Origin: Pochonia chlamydosporia 170
Taxonomy: Eukaryota > Ascomycota > Sordariomycetes > Hypocreales > Clavicipitaceae
Length of the DNA: 64,000 nt
NCBI RefSeq assembly: GCF_001653235.2
Contig: NW_019154047.1
Location: 310,001-374,000 of the forward strand
Direction of reading: 5' to 3'
Part shown: positions 32,540 to 42,959 of the stretch, piece by piece
How the letters are laid out: each line of letters begins with the position of its first letter
Position numbering within the stretch: position 1 is the stretch's first letter
Translations under genes and position numbers: made by a program
The notes under the pieces: generated by a model
Seen by the model: only the letters and a program-made list of their open reading frames with translations
The model's database searches: none
What the model was told of the DNA's origin: nothing

Positions 32540-34429
32540 CACCGACTCACCTCCCTAAAAATGTCTTGGTACATGATATTCACTAAGTCAACAATCTGCA
32601 ATATATGCATGAGCAATATAATCACTCGCCGCTCGCGTCTACGGGAGGTATGAATATGATACAAACCTCAATACACGGACCTACCATCTTGCTCTCGTCC
32701 GAGTCCTTTCCATGTGAATGGGGTTATGCATGCTGTTTAGCTTATGCGACTGGTCGGGCTTAAGGTTTTCCTTGCCAAATCTCCAGCAGCTGCACAACTG
32801 ATGTCCCCAACAGCGGAATCCGCAATGGTCAACACCACAGTAAAATAATTGACAAAGAGGTTCACCGTTCGTTATTCCTATCTAAAATGTATCCTGTGCA
32901 CCGTAGATAACGTATTTTTTTCTTTTTCTTTTTTGTATTCCTTACGAAGAAAATTCTGTAACCCATACACGATTTGTTGCATATGGAATATGGGATATGA
33001 ATAGAAACCAGCACATACACGCAGCACCCGCTGCCTGTTTTCCCTTCTCAGAGTTTGCAAGCCTGTTGGCCCGTGAAGTGGCCAGCTACCCGCTGCCTTT
33101 TGCAATACATTGCCACAGCAAATCAGCTGACGGTCAACGAGTAGTACACATTCCATTCGGTTCTACTATTAATACGACTAACTACAAGCAAATGTTCAGA
33201 TGACTCTTGCAGACATTAACGAGCCGCATCCGTTTAACGTAAACTTGTACGACGCCGGGTTGAAAGAGACAACGTGGTTACAGAAGATCCCCCTCGGTCG
33301 AGTAGTAATTGGTCTTCCAGAAGACTTGGAAGTACGAGCGAGTACACATAAACGAAACAAACATTGTGTGACACGCCAAGATCATGATCCCCCGGCTCTT
33401 TTAACCCAATTTTCTCCTATGGTATCGATTACGAAAGGAGAGGGAAATCATGTCCCTCGACATGCCCAAATACCCGGAAAAAGTGCCTAAGCAATACTAT
33501 GACGGAGTGCTGGCAAAGCTCTTTATTGTAGATGTCGCATTAGCAATGCTACTTGAAATACCGCTGAGGATGTCAGCAACGCCTTACCGTAATTCTACTG
33601 TGTAACAGGTTCCATCGAAGCGTTAACTGACAGCTACTGGAGTGTTTGAGGTGCATCGTGAGTATTTCCCGGGCTTGAGATCTGCGATCTTGGCAGTGTG
33701 ACGGGAAAGAAGACGTTGGGGATGCGTGGTTGGCGACGAAATGAAGGAGCGTATGGCCTAGGAGGCGTAAGAATTTGGAGTAGAAAGTAATGGTAGTCGT
33801 CGAGAACGCCGGGTTGCCACGCCTTTTCAGGTGGTGAAAAGCCCCAGGAAACTTGCTTTAGCACGTCGCTTGATGACGAGTCCGCTGTGTAACCAGCCAT
33901 GTTTCTGGAAATAGGCAACAGAAAGTACAATAATATTCATACAGATAGCCCTGGCTGGTGTTATTCGAGCTTCAGTTATCCAGGATCGAGAAATGAAGGG
34001 CATTCGGGATAAGTATTGTTTTTGCTACACATCCACGGAGAGACATGAATCGTTCGTTTGCCTGGAAGACGGTTCCAGAACAGATGCAGCCTTCAATGAC
34101 CGTCACATGGTACGGCTGATACACTCGAGATACAGCAAGTCCCCTAACATACTGCGCCTTGCTTGGCAAGGTTCTGGGTAGTAGCAACAATCCCAATTAA
34201 CATTGGCTTTGAATACAAGGAAGAGGGAGAACAATATCCGGAATGTGCCAACTTCGCTTCAGTTCAGTCGAGCCCAACTCAATGTTACATCAGCTGTGCG
34301 TGGTGTTCGTCATAATCACAACAATATTCTGACTTCTGCGAGCTAATCATAGGCGCCGCTTCTAGAATATTCGAGCTGGATATTTTTGGGCTCTTTTACA
34401 GGTAGGTATTAGATCTGTCAACCCAGTGT

Positions 34430-34535
34430 GGCTAACAGACAGACCGTCTGACAGACCGATTGAGTCCGTCTGGCAGACCGCAGACCGACAGACCGGCGAG
34501 GCCAGTCGGTCTGGGGTGGTCTGAGTCGGTCTGGG
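34430..34535. repeat. cluster of CAGACC / GGTCTG repeats in opposite orientations
   Basis: The left half holds several CAGACC(G) copies and the right half holds GGTCTG(G) copies, so the block is an imperfect inverted repeat. It resembles the subterminal repeats of the hAT MITEs in this window, but no terminal repeat with target duplication was found. A related motif cluster occurs at 57895-57950. Confidence 0.5.
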
Positions 34536-34763
34536 TGTGCCTAATTGGGCAATTGTCTCAGTGCCACCACCACTGGCCAGCTCGGCCGTGGAAATATATA
34601 TGCTCAAACTGACGCGTCTACGCACTGACGCGTCTGCACTTGCAGGAAACTATTGCAAAATGAATGTCGTGCTCCGTACATTACGTTGATACCAGCAGAC
34701 ATGATATAGCACTAGTTAACTGGTTTCTTCTGGTTTCTTCTCCATAATTAGTCCATTGATTAG

Positions 34764-37700
34764 TTAGTGCAAATCATTATCCGAGTCAACCGGGATGCTA
34801 CTGTTCACCTCCCCGTCCACGACGAGTCCTCATCCACAACGTGAAGACGGTACAATGAGGTCTTCACGCAGCCAATTACCAATGCACTTGTCAACAAACA
34901 ATGCATTCAGCCGAGAGCTGATTTTATCCGGCACTATTGACTATCAAAAGGAAGCTCAAATCCTACAAAAGCAATTATCAACAGGGTCACATTATCCAAG
35001 ACCTTCTATAACTAGCAGATAAATTCCCCTCCAAATAGCTCAATCAAGGACAAGTCCACTGTCAATGCAATCCATAGCTATCCACAGGCTTTCTATCCAT
35101 ACTCCATACTCCATACAGACCCGTATGGAATATGGAATATGGAATATACCTTGTATGGAAAGTATTCCATACGTATGGAATACAAAACAATGACGTCATA
35201 TATTCCACGGTGAGCCAGTTGTCAGGGTTTGCCGCCTTATCATTTGATCGTCTACACTGATTTCGTGGCAAGGTGGTCCAGGCGGTTCAGGTTGTCTACC
35301 AGCTCAACCTGGACAGTCTGGTCCACCAAAAATGGCTGGAGGCGACCATGGTAGGCCGTTCATGCGGCCAAAATGAGTTGGACCGCCTGGCCTGCGAAGG
35401 AAGACATTCTAGCCCTTGAAATTGCCCAGGAGAATTTGCATGGACCCACTTTCTCCTGTATTCCATACGTATGGAATACTAGCGAGCGATATGGAGTATG
35501 GATTAAGTGTATGGAATACTTTTGTATGGAATACCTTATTCCATACGAGTATGGATAGAAAGCCTGGCTATCCAAATCGTGATAGCACTCAACCTTCTCC
35601 AGATTGGCACAAGACATCCTTTCTCGATCCCAGGATAGGGTACGTCTCCCTCCACTTAACGCTGACTCGGCATCGGCAGAGCCAGGGGGAACGGACAGAA
35701 GATCGATGGCCATCCGACTAAGACGCGGGTATGTTTTCCGTTGTTCTCCTTGGCACCACCAGAGGAGAGGGCAACCCTCAATCTTTATCGGTTTGGCGTG
35801 GATGAAATTTTCGAAATCATCCACGTCTCTCGTTGTGTCCTCGGCCACCACCATCTCATCCAGAAGCCGGTCCAGCTCGTTCGGCTGTCTGTGGCGCAAG
35901 CCAACGCGCTTCGACCGGCGGTTGGGCAGACACCGCGATTTCCTCGTCGTGGGCGGTCCTGTATTCCTCCTCCCAGATTGTTCGCGCACTGCCAATGGCA
36001 GTCGTCGCCCATTCTTCTTTCGAGTGTACCTGAAGGTATCGCGCCCTCTTTGACGGGTCGAGGAGGAGCGCAGTTGCATAGATAGGTGACTCTTCTGACC
36101 TAGTGTAATACTTGTCGAGCACAAACCAGCCCATGTCAATTGAGTGTAGCATTAGCGAACCATACGTGTCCTCTGCTTCATAAAGCTCCTAGTCGTGGAA
36201 ATGGTCAGCCGTTGTATTGATTTCAGACGAGTGTCTGCCAGGGACTAAACCTTCTTCTGTTCGTAATGGCGCAGCAATATATCCATGATCATGAGACTCT
36301 TCGAGAGTGAGGTAGACGCGCCTTGGGCCTACAACGTCGTGGAAGTGAAAGGTTGAAGAAACGCATGCATTTTCTCCAGGTAATCCCAATCTGAAGAGGT
36401 GAGAATGTTATCGCCCAACTCCTTGTCGTGGTCAAGGAGAAACTGCTTGACTTGCTGCTTTTTCCTCATCAAATTGTCTATCATTCGATACCATGAGTTC
36501 CAACGTGTATCATTATCAATGCCAAGCCGTAACTTGATGCTGTCATCCCACGCGTCACTGTGGATCGATGAGTTCCTTATCCACAACCCGATTTGATGCA
36601 GCTTTCGCAGAGCGGGGATCATTGGCCAACCCTTTCTTCTTGCAGTGCCGTGATTGCTATTTGCTCTATGCCTGCTCTTGAAAAGGGACTGCCCGTTTGA
36701 ATGGATGATGTGTTGGAAACGTCACTGTCTGGGGTCTCTTCTGACCTCCAGCCCAATCACGGTGGGCTGATGAGTCACTGTCGGACAGAAGTGACGCATC
36801 CTGGAGCACTAGACGGAAGCGTTCGTAGAGCTCATCGCCAGTGGCGTCGCTGGCAGCCTCAAGAGCAGCTTGAAGTGCCTCACGTGAAGACGCCAGAAGA
36901 CAGGCTTGAAGAGACAGGTTAATGATATGAAGGATACAGCGAATGCGGTGACGTTTCGGGTCCCAGTTGATCTGGCACAGATTAGACTAATAAGCAAGAG
37001 GGTGAGGCACAAGCAGCATTGAATACGAGGCGCACCTGAAGATCCCGCTTCATCCGAGTTGACCAATGCTGCAAACAGGTGTCGTTCGACGTAGCATTAT
37101 CGCCTGTATGACAGCCGAGTTGTTTCGTGACCTCATAGAGTTCAAGGGTTGAGAAGAGGAGTCGAGACTGGTGTTCACCAGAATGGCTGTGCCTGATCTC
37201 CCGCAGACCCAGAAGGGTCCTTCTAGGCTGATAATCCTCGTCAACCCACCTTGCACAGATTGCCAGAACACCATGTCGATGTGGAGACGTCCAGAGATCC
37301 GACGAGATATGGACCTTTGAAGCGGCGCTCTGGAGCTTGGCCATCAGCTGCGACTGATACAGGTTAAAGTTTGCGGCGATGTGACGCATTGCTTCGTGTC
37401 TCGAGACCATGATCAGATCCTCGATCGCCGGATTGCAGGCCAGCATAATATCCTGCATCTCATCCCACGTAACTGCTGAGAATGGAAGCCGACGACGTGT
37501 GAGAAGCGCCACCATGCTCTCAGTGTAGCGCTGGGGATTGAACATTCTACGGAGGGCTGATGATGGTGGGGTTGAATTGTAGAAGTCATCGAGTCGTGCC
37601 TGCTTTGACGGAGGACCAAGGTCCGATGATCTTTCGATTAACGTATTTCTGTATGAGTCCATGGCGTCGTTGTGCTTCCGTTTCGCATGGTATACAGCGT

Positions 37701-37875
37701 TGTCTCGTTTCGGATTTGACCATGAACAGAGAAGGCATTCGTACACCACGGGCCCCTTTGCTTTGCGCTTTCTCGAAGGTCCCAACTTGCCTCTATTCGG
37801 ATATGTCGCGCCGAATATGTGGTCAAAATTCAAGGGATCTGAAGATGAAGATGCTTCTTCATCTTGAGGCTCCAT
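34764..37875 (-). pseudogene. hAT-1 transposase, broken
   Basis: The N-terminus (37875-36982) has a BED-like zinc finger, YECLLCSWSNPKRDN ... YHAKRKHN. The catalytic region follows with KVHISSDLWTSPHRHGVLAI (first Asp) and CHTGDNATSNDTC (second Asp). An intron (GTGCGC ... CAG) near 37040-36966 would join DLQ to INWDPKRHRIRC. The middle region reads DNDTRWNSWYRMIDNLMRKK (36622-36329) and WFVLDKYYTRSEESPIYATA (36152 on). After a frameshift near 35980 the dimerisation motif YPRLSRMAIDLLSVPPGSAD ... ESALSGGRRTLS appears. The MITE then interrupts the frame after HDLDS. The ERxFS-type Glu region is altered. Frameshifts plus the insertion make it non-functional. Confidence 0.7.
35085..35566. mobile_element. 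482-bp non-autonomous hAT MITE with perfect 8-bp target duplication
   Basis: Termini are CAGGCTTTCTATCCATACTC at 35085 and its complement at 35566. The flanks 35077-35084 and 35567-35574 are both GCTATCCA. The interior is packed with ATTCCATACGTATGGAAT-type palindromes near both ends. The centre (35270-35400) resembles the GGCGGTCC-rich part of the MITE at 41664. It encodes nothing. It inserted at the HDLDS codons of the hAT-1 transposase; removing one copy of the duplication gives a continuous junction to the old sequence on the other side. Confidence 0.9.
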
Positions 37876-38267
37876 GGCAGTGGCGAGTAGTCCGCAGCTT
37901 CCCGAGATGGGAAGACCATTCGGTGGGGTAATATGATATTGCCCTCATAATGTGCTAAAGTATTCAATATTGTAACTACGAGCTTAAATATCTCTAGCTC
38001 GTGGCTCGGTAGTGCTCGAGGCAGGGACAGTGCCTTGGATGACTTTTCATGTCTCTTTATCAGTGCACAGCATCGATGGGGCGATCTCTCTAAAAATGCC
38101 CCGTGAGCCCCTCGCGGTGACCAATTAAAATCGGTGCCTTATCCTGATATCAGGGATGATATCAGGATAAGGGCGATGGCTTTATCCGATATCCGATATA
38201 TATCATATCGGATATAGCAGGATAGCAGAGATGATATCAGGATAGCATATCAGGATAGGCAAGTCTG

Positions 38268-39154
38268 CCTACTCCACGATCGAAGGCATTGTGCCATGCC
38301 AACTATGTGACGTCGTAGGCGGCATCTGAGCGGTGCGACCATCCTCCCGCAACTGCTGAAGTCTCTCTCTGTTTCGGCGGAAGACGACGCAATTGTGAGG
38401 AAATCAACCGCCATGTAAGAGAACTGGGGAAACCGCACGCCAACGTCTCTCCACCCAGCAATCGGATCGGCTTTGTAGGCGATGTTATCTACCGGCGGCT
38501 CAGAGAGGTATTGATCGAGCTCGTCTTGTGTGGGGAGTGCGGCTGGCGGTTTTGGCCGTTTACTTTGTAGTCCTTCGGCGTCTTGACGAACGATTCATCG
38601 ACTAAACGCCAATCGACGCTCAATGTAGTCCAAGGCATCATGGCTTCCAGATGCTAACATGGCATTGCAGGCTGGCTCGTGAGCCATGTGCTTGTAATTT
38701 TCCTCCCAGATGCTTGTCAAGTTCCCTGCGTAAGCTTTTTTCCACCCTGATGTCTGACGAGACGGCAGCTGATTCCAAAGCTGCTCTAAAGCTCGCCATT
38801 TATTACTCTGGAATACAACCACCGCCACATAGGCGGTCGAGGTCAGTTTATCATAGTAGTCGTTCAGTTTTTTCCAACCGAGTTTGATGTAAATTTTAAA
38901 GAGCCTACGGGTTTTTGCATCCATGTCGTCAAACAAGTGAACCTCTTCCATCATATGATCATCATTCTCTTCGATTATTGCACCTTAAATGGCCCACTCA
39001 AGGTGATCAAGGAGCATCTCAATCACTTGAAAGTACTCGTCGAAACCACCTGTTGTTGAGCGTTTGCCAGAAATGCCTGCGCCCTGGAGTTGTTTTGAAG
39101 CAACCTTGAACGGTTGAAGTATCTTCTGAACCGCAGTAACGACCTTCCATTCCT
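38268..39154 (-). pseudogene. hAT-2 transposase, middle and C-terminal part
   Basis: One minus-strand frame runs through the whole segment: EWKVVTAVQKILQPFKVASK, KRSTTGGFDEYF, IKLGWKKLNDYYDKLTSTAY, KWRALEQLWNQLPSRQTSGW, then the hAT dimerisation end SSSAETERDFSSCGRMVAPL and CLRSWSR. Two stops break it: TAA at 38985-38987 (context AI-stop-GAIIEE, from CAA) and TGA at 38595-38597 (AFSR-stop-IVRQDAE, from CGA). Both fit C-to-T transitions. The frame is cut at 38268 by the hAT-1 terminus and at 39154 by another terminus of the same family. The N-terminal half is absent. This is the oldest visible layer here. Confidence 0.75.
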
Positions 39155-39587
39155 CAGACTTGCCTATCCTGATATGCTATCCTGATATCATCTCTGCTAT
39201 CCTGCTATATCCGATATGATATATGTCGGATATCGGATAAAGCCGTCGACCATTATCCTGATATCATCCCTGATATCAGGATAAGGTACCGATTCTAATT
39301 GGCCACCCGGAATAGGTTCATTGGCTACTTGTAGGGGATCGCCCCGCCAACAATGCACGGATAGAGACGTCAAATGTCGGCCGGCGGAATAAGCTACGTC
39401 GCTGCATCGAATAATACCGAGCTCCCTGCCGTAAATATTGAGCTCTTAGTTACTTCACAGTATCGCACAATTTAGTACGTTATGTTAAACATACCATACT
39501 TCCCAGCATATTGCCTCCTCGTCTCGGGGAACTGCAGGTTGCACGCCGCTGCCTCGATCGCGCATCGAGCTTGAAGATGAAGCAGCA

Positions 39588-39812
39588 TGTCACTTCACGA
39601 CTTGCTTGCATAACTGGACGACGATCGGGCAGAAGATCCCCTGTGAATCGGGCACCGAGAGACTCTTGATTTCCTACAAAAAAGAGTGGAATCATACGAT
39701 AACTAAATACTTTGGAATACTGCTGCCTTGCAGGCAGCAGTATGACAATTGTTGTTGCCTCGTAGGCAATACTATACTGCGTTTGCTTTGAATGAGCGAC
39801 CTGATCTTGACA
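39588..39812 (-). mobile_element. solo Copia-type LTR, 225 bp, with 5-bp target duplication
   Basis: On the minus strand it starts TGTCAAGATCAGGTCGCTCA and ends ...AGTGACA, matching the LTR at 59427 over its length. The flanks are CAGCA on both sides (39583-39587 and 39813-39817). The single LTR with duplication indicates insertion followed by LTR-LTR recombination. It interrupts the deleted hAT relative. Confidence 0.85.
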
Positions 39813-39819
39813 CAGCATC

Positions 39820-40054
39820 TTCCATCTTCAGTTCTCCGAAGTTTTCGCTACATATTCTGCACAAATAGAGGTCAGCCAGAACCGTCAAGAAAGAGCCGAG
39901 CAAAGGGGGCTGTAGTATACGAATGCACTCTCTGTTCATGATCCAATCCGAACCGAGAGTCGTTCTACGTTCTTCACGTGGTTGAAGAAGGCTCGTTATG
40001 GACGGTGAGGTAAACGGTAGCATCCCGACCGACTCGTATAGTGATTTGGAGTAA
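39820..40054 (+). pseudogene. transposase remnant inside the deleted hAT relative
   Basis: The plus-strand translation keeps part of the BED-like finger region, PSRKSRAKGAVVYECTLCS then a stop (the hAT-1 parallel is PSRKRKAKGPVVYECLLCSW), and the extreme C-terminus VMDGEVNGSIPTDSYSDLE with TAA at 40052. Everything between has been lost. It shows that the element derives from an autonomous hAT of the hAT-1 family. Confidence 0.6.
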
Positions 40055-40294
40055 CCAATTGACCAGGTACTGACAAATAACTAGTCAAATGGAAATAAAG
40101 CAGTACTCCTAGGCCCCGTGTCCAATGGTATATAGTTCCTGCTAAACCTGCTAAACATGCTAAACCCGCTAATCCTGCTATCCTGATATCATTGCTGCTA
40201 ATCCTGCTTATCTGATATCATATCAGGATAGTGTGTTATCCTGATATCAGGTTTATTTATCATATCGGGTATGATATCAGGATATGCAAGTCTG

Positions 40295-40890
40295 ATGTCA
40301 GCCAGGTTGCGGTCTTCGTCTGGAGGTAAGAATAATTCTAAGGGCATCTGATAGTTTAGCAACACAGTATCAGCGTCGACCCAATATAACCATTCGAGGC
40401 GTCGGTGCTTGGACTTTTCGAGTTCGCTTAGGACGATTGCATGTAAGTGAGCCGGCTTGGTCCAATACCCGTCCAGTATCAATTCGCGTTGGATGAAAAA
40501 TGGGTACCCGTGAATTCTATTGTGAATCTTGTGTGTCCGAAGGGCTCTCTCATGAACGGGTTTTGAGTCACCATACAAAATACTTGCTTTTGCGACTCGT
40601 GCTCGCTCATCGTATAGACTGATCTTCTCATCGGAGATTTCTAGGCAGTGTTAACAAACGTGTTCAGCATGCGTCGGTTATAATTATCAGGGTGCCATAC
40701 TTTCGTCCTTAGGAGGGCGACTTAGACCATGGGGTTGGTCTGATATGTGACTCCATTGAGAGCCTGTTGTTGAAAACTGTACGATGACAGCAATTATCAA
40801 CATGCCACCGAGCAAGAACACCGCACGACGTACTCCAGTGCCGCAAGCGCTAGAATTGCAACACGCATTACAAAATTGCCTTTTGCACAT
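40295..40890 (-). pseudogene. GT34 family (galactosyl-/mannosyltransferase) gene, cut by a hAT terminus
   Basis: Exon 1 (40890-40701) encodes a type II membrane start: a short Cys-rich cytosolic part, then the anchor AVFLLGGMLIIAVIVQF. A 60-nt intron (40700-40641, GTATGG ... CTAG) joins KDE to KISDEK in frame. Exon 2 (40640-40295) has HKIHNRIHGYPFFIQREL, GYWTKPAHLHAIVLSELEK and the DxD nucleotide-sugar motif WVDADTVLLN. These are the landmarks of Golgi GT34 enzymes (alpha-1,2-galactosyl or alpha-1,6-mannosyl transferases). After NLADI the reading enters the transposon end at 40294, and the catalytic C-terminal half is not found in the window. It is disrupted, though the remaining exons look clean, so the break may be recent. 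Confidence 0.75.
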
Positions 40891-41663
40891 TGTAGTTATT
40901 GACGAAGAAGGGCAGGAAGCGTCCAGTTAGGAGCAGTCAGTCAGATCAAGAAAACTTGCGAGGCACTTAATGTACATCCGAGTTTCTTTTTCCAATGGTA
41001 GTTACGTACATATAGATGGCTATGTTGCTATGAGATGGAAGTACAACGTATAGACCGAGTCCCCTTTTCTTTCATTTGACTGACAAAAACGGTGTCCCTC
41101 AAACTCGTGAGAGCCCCTCCTGATCTTACCTTCAGGTCCTGTTTGGAGCAGCCGACTTAACAAGCCACTACATACCCAGTTTTATGCATATAGTCTCACA
41201 TTCTCAATTGGGAAGTTTTTTGGATGTTCATTTTCGTATTCTCTATATTCCAACCGGGATACAAGGGTCCTTTTGCATCCACATAGCGGAGTGGCAAGGG
41301 GCTGAGTACGACGTTTAACATGAGGCTTGCGAAGAATCTATTTACGGATGAACGCCGCATCTTTTCACCTTCGCTTTGTGTTTTTGTACTACGCTATGAG
41401 ATGACTAGTTATGATAAAGGTACTTTCGGGTGGCGGCTAAGCAGAAGGTTACTTTTTTTTCCCTGGGGGGGGGGGGTTGGTGGGTTAGCAAGCGCCTCCA
41501 TTTTACGTATGAGCGTCATATGCCTCCCAATGCCTCGCGTCCAGGTTAGCCAATCCCATGATAATTTATCTCAGGTATTGGTTGCAACGATGGATACAAA
41601 ATTCAGATCGCAAATCTATTTCGATTGTATGATGCTGCGTGTGGATTATTGAAATGTAGCAAG
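40891..41663. other. intergenic stretch with a T/G homopolymer tract
   Basis: No coding sequence is recognised. A run of T then C then about 13 G lies near 41452-41476. It may contain the promoter of the GT34 gene. Confidence 0.4.
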
Positions 41664-42238
41664 CAGCGTTCCTAATAGGCGGTCCGTCCAGTCCAGAGGC
41701 CGCAAACTGGACCGCCTACCAATGCAGCAACCTTGGACTGGACCGCCTACTAGTCCAAAAGTCGTGGACTGGACCGCCTGTCTTAAACGGTCCAGACAGA
41801 CTTATTGACATCTACTACACACTAAGCTCACAATTTAGCCGGTTATGGCACGCTAAAAAGTAGTTAGTTGCTTTAATATACTCCAGTTACTTATTATGTC
41901 GTCCTCGTCCCATTACCGAAGGCAATGTGCGCAATGGTTATAATGATAAGAACAAACACGCGCGTCGAGTCACGTAGGTAGGTGTTGCGACAAGACGTGG
42001 AATTGCCCACCTATCGAGGCTCGTGTCCGCATCAGTTTTGCTTTTGTTGATTGACGAGGTGGTCCACCATCAACCACAAGACCTCAGCTCTATTCAGTTA
42101 TGCAGTTCATGTAGGCGGTCCAGGCGGTCCAGGGTCCTCAAACTGGACCGCCTGGTCCACCAAAAACGCTGGACAGGACTGCTTAAAACAGGCGGTCCAG
42201 GCGGTCCAGCCCATTTGGACCGCCTATTCGGAACGCTG
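41664..42238. mobile_element. 575-bp hAT-type MITE with perfect 8-bp target duplication
   Basis: Termini are CAGCGTTCCTAATAGGCGGT at 41664 and the complement of CAGCGTTCCGAATAGGCGGT at 42238. The flanks 41656-41663 and 42239-42246 are both GTAGCAAG. Multiple GGCGGTCC/GGACCGCC motifs in both orientations lie near each end. It has no coding capacity. A related copy is at 61087. Confidence 0.9.
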
Positions 42239-42519
42239 GTAGCAAGTGTATTGTGTGGCTTGCCTAGGGACCAATGACGTCCGCGGTATGGCGTCGCATG
42301 CTTGCGGTAAATGACATCGATTCTTGCGTGCCTGACGTCAAGATCATGCCTCCCTGCCTGATTGCTTGGGGCTAGTTCTCACTTCGTAAACAAGTGAGTG
42401 ACAGGTCGAGTCATTAGGTAGATAACTGAAACACTGTGAATGTTCTATAAATATGCCTTGGAATATATCTCTACATCCTTGAGTCTAGCGACGGGGCATG
42501 CCGAAGACTGTCTCGTATC

Positions 42520-42959
42520 CAGAGTGGGGAATCTATCTACATCTATCTACCGACAGTTCAGGTAGATAGATGTAGATGCTTAGTCATATATTATTGGATA
42601 GATAGATAGATGTAGGCTACGTAGGCTACCAGTAGATGCCATCTATCTACCTCCGTTCCAGGCATCAAACCCCTGCTGGCCCCTGAAAAACGGGGTTCCA
42701 GAAAAAGCAAATATACCATCATTTGAGTCTGCGACACAAGAAGAGTACCGCTACCTGTTGGTATGGTAAATATAGCTACATTTTGATGTACCTCTACTTC
42801 ATTGGCTTTCTTGGCATCTATCTACATTTCGTCTATCTACCAAACCACCAAGTAGATAGATAGATGACCCACTTGACCCTTTGGTAGATAGGTAGATGTA
42901 GATCTACATCTATCTACATCTACATTTCATCTACATCCGTAGATAGATTCCCCACTCTG
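42520..42959. mobile_element. 440-bp MITE with ATCTATCTAC subterminal repeats
   Basis: Inverted termini CAGAGTGGGGAATCTATCTA at 42520 and its complement at 42959. Many copies of ATCTATCTAC or GTAGATAGAT lie in both halves. The CAG start and architecture fit the hAT MITEs nearby. The flanks (CTCGTATC and GTCGGGAA) do not match, so no target duplication is visible. Confidence 0.75.

Larger units (their letters stand above)
31399..34689. other. 3.3-kb stretch without recognisable gene
   Basis: Short ORFs only on both strands. A perfect palindrome (32513-32539) and a CAGACC-rich block (34430-34535) are listed separately. A minus ORF at 32245-32463 (GVDITGCVRVQLPAVVVRD) reads protein-like but I cannot place it. 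Confidence 0.35.
34690..38267 (-). mobile_element. hAT-1: degraded hAT DNA transposon, 3' end truncated
   Basis: The element is read on the minus strand. Its 5' terminus is at 38267 (CAGACTTGCCTATCCTGATA...). About 300 bp of palindromic subterminal repeats based on TATCCTGATATC and CCGATATGATATATCGG follow, then the transposase frame from 37875. The coding end (GEVNSSIPVDSDNDLH, stop at 34764) and the first 3' noncoding bases match those of the related copies at 39155 and 60379, but the match stops near 34690. The 3' terminal repeat is therefore missing and no target duplication can be scored. It lies inside the C-terminal codons of another hAT transposase (38268-39154) and is itself invaded by the 482-bp MITE at 35085. 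Confidence 0.7.
39155..40294 (+). mobile_element. internally deleted relative of hAT-1, carrying a solo LTR
   Basis: The left end CAGACTTGCCTATCCTGATA at 39155 and the right end ...GATATGCAAGTCTG at 40294 are inverted copies of the family terminus. The left 300 bp match the 5' region of hAT-1 and of the MITE at 60379. The right 200 bp hold TGCTAAACC(T/C) repeats and TATCCTGATATC palindromes like that MITE. Between them lie a solo Copia LTR and short transposase remnants. The flanks differ (CCATTCCT on the left, ATGTCAGC on the right), so either the two ends belong to different insertions that recombined or a flank was lost. Confidence 0.65.

Noticed and set aside
33200..33490. 96-aa plus-strand ORF
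   Set aside because: Reads partly protein-like but no conserved motif or neighbouring exon supports it.
39147..40302. Treating 39155-40294 as one clean insertion
   Set aside because: The 8-bp flanks differ completely, so the two ends cannot be shown to belong to one transposition event.
41452..41476. Poly-G run as a telomere or G-quadruplex feature
   Set aside because: A single homopolymer without G-tract periodicity or TTAGGG units.
42520..42959. CRISPR-like array because of many short repeats
   Set aside because: Repeats are in both orientations with irregular spacing inside inverted termini, and the genome is eukaryotic.
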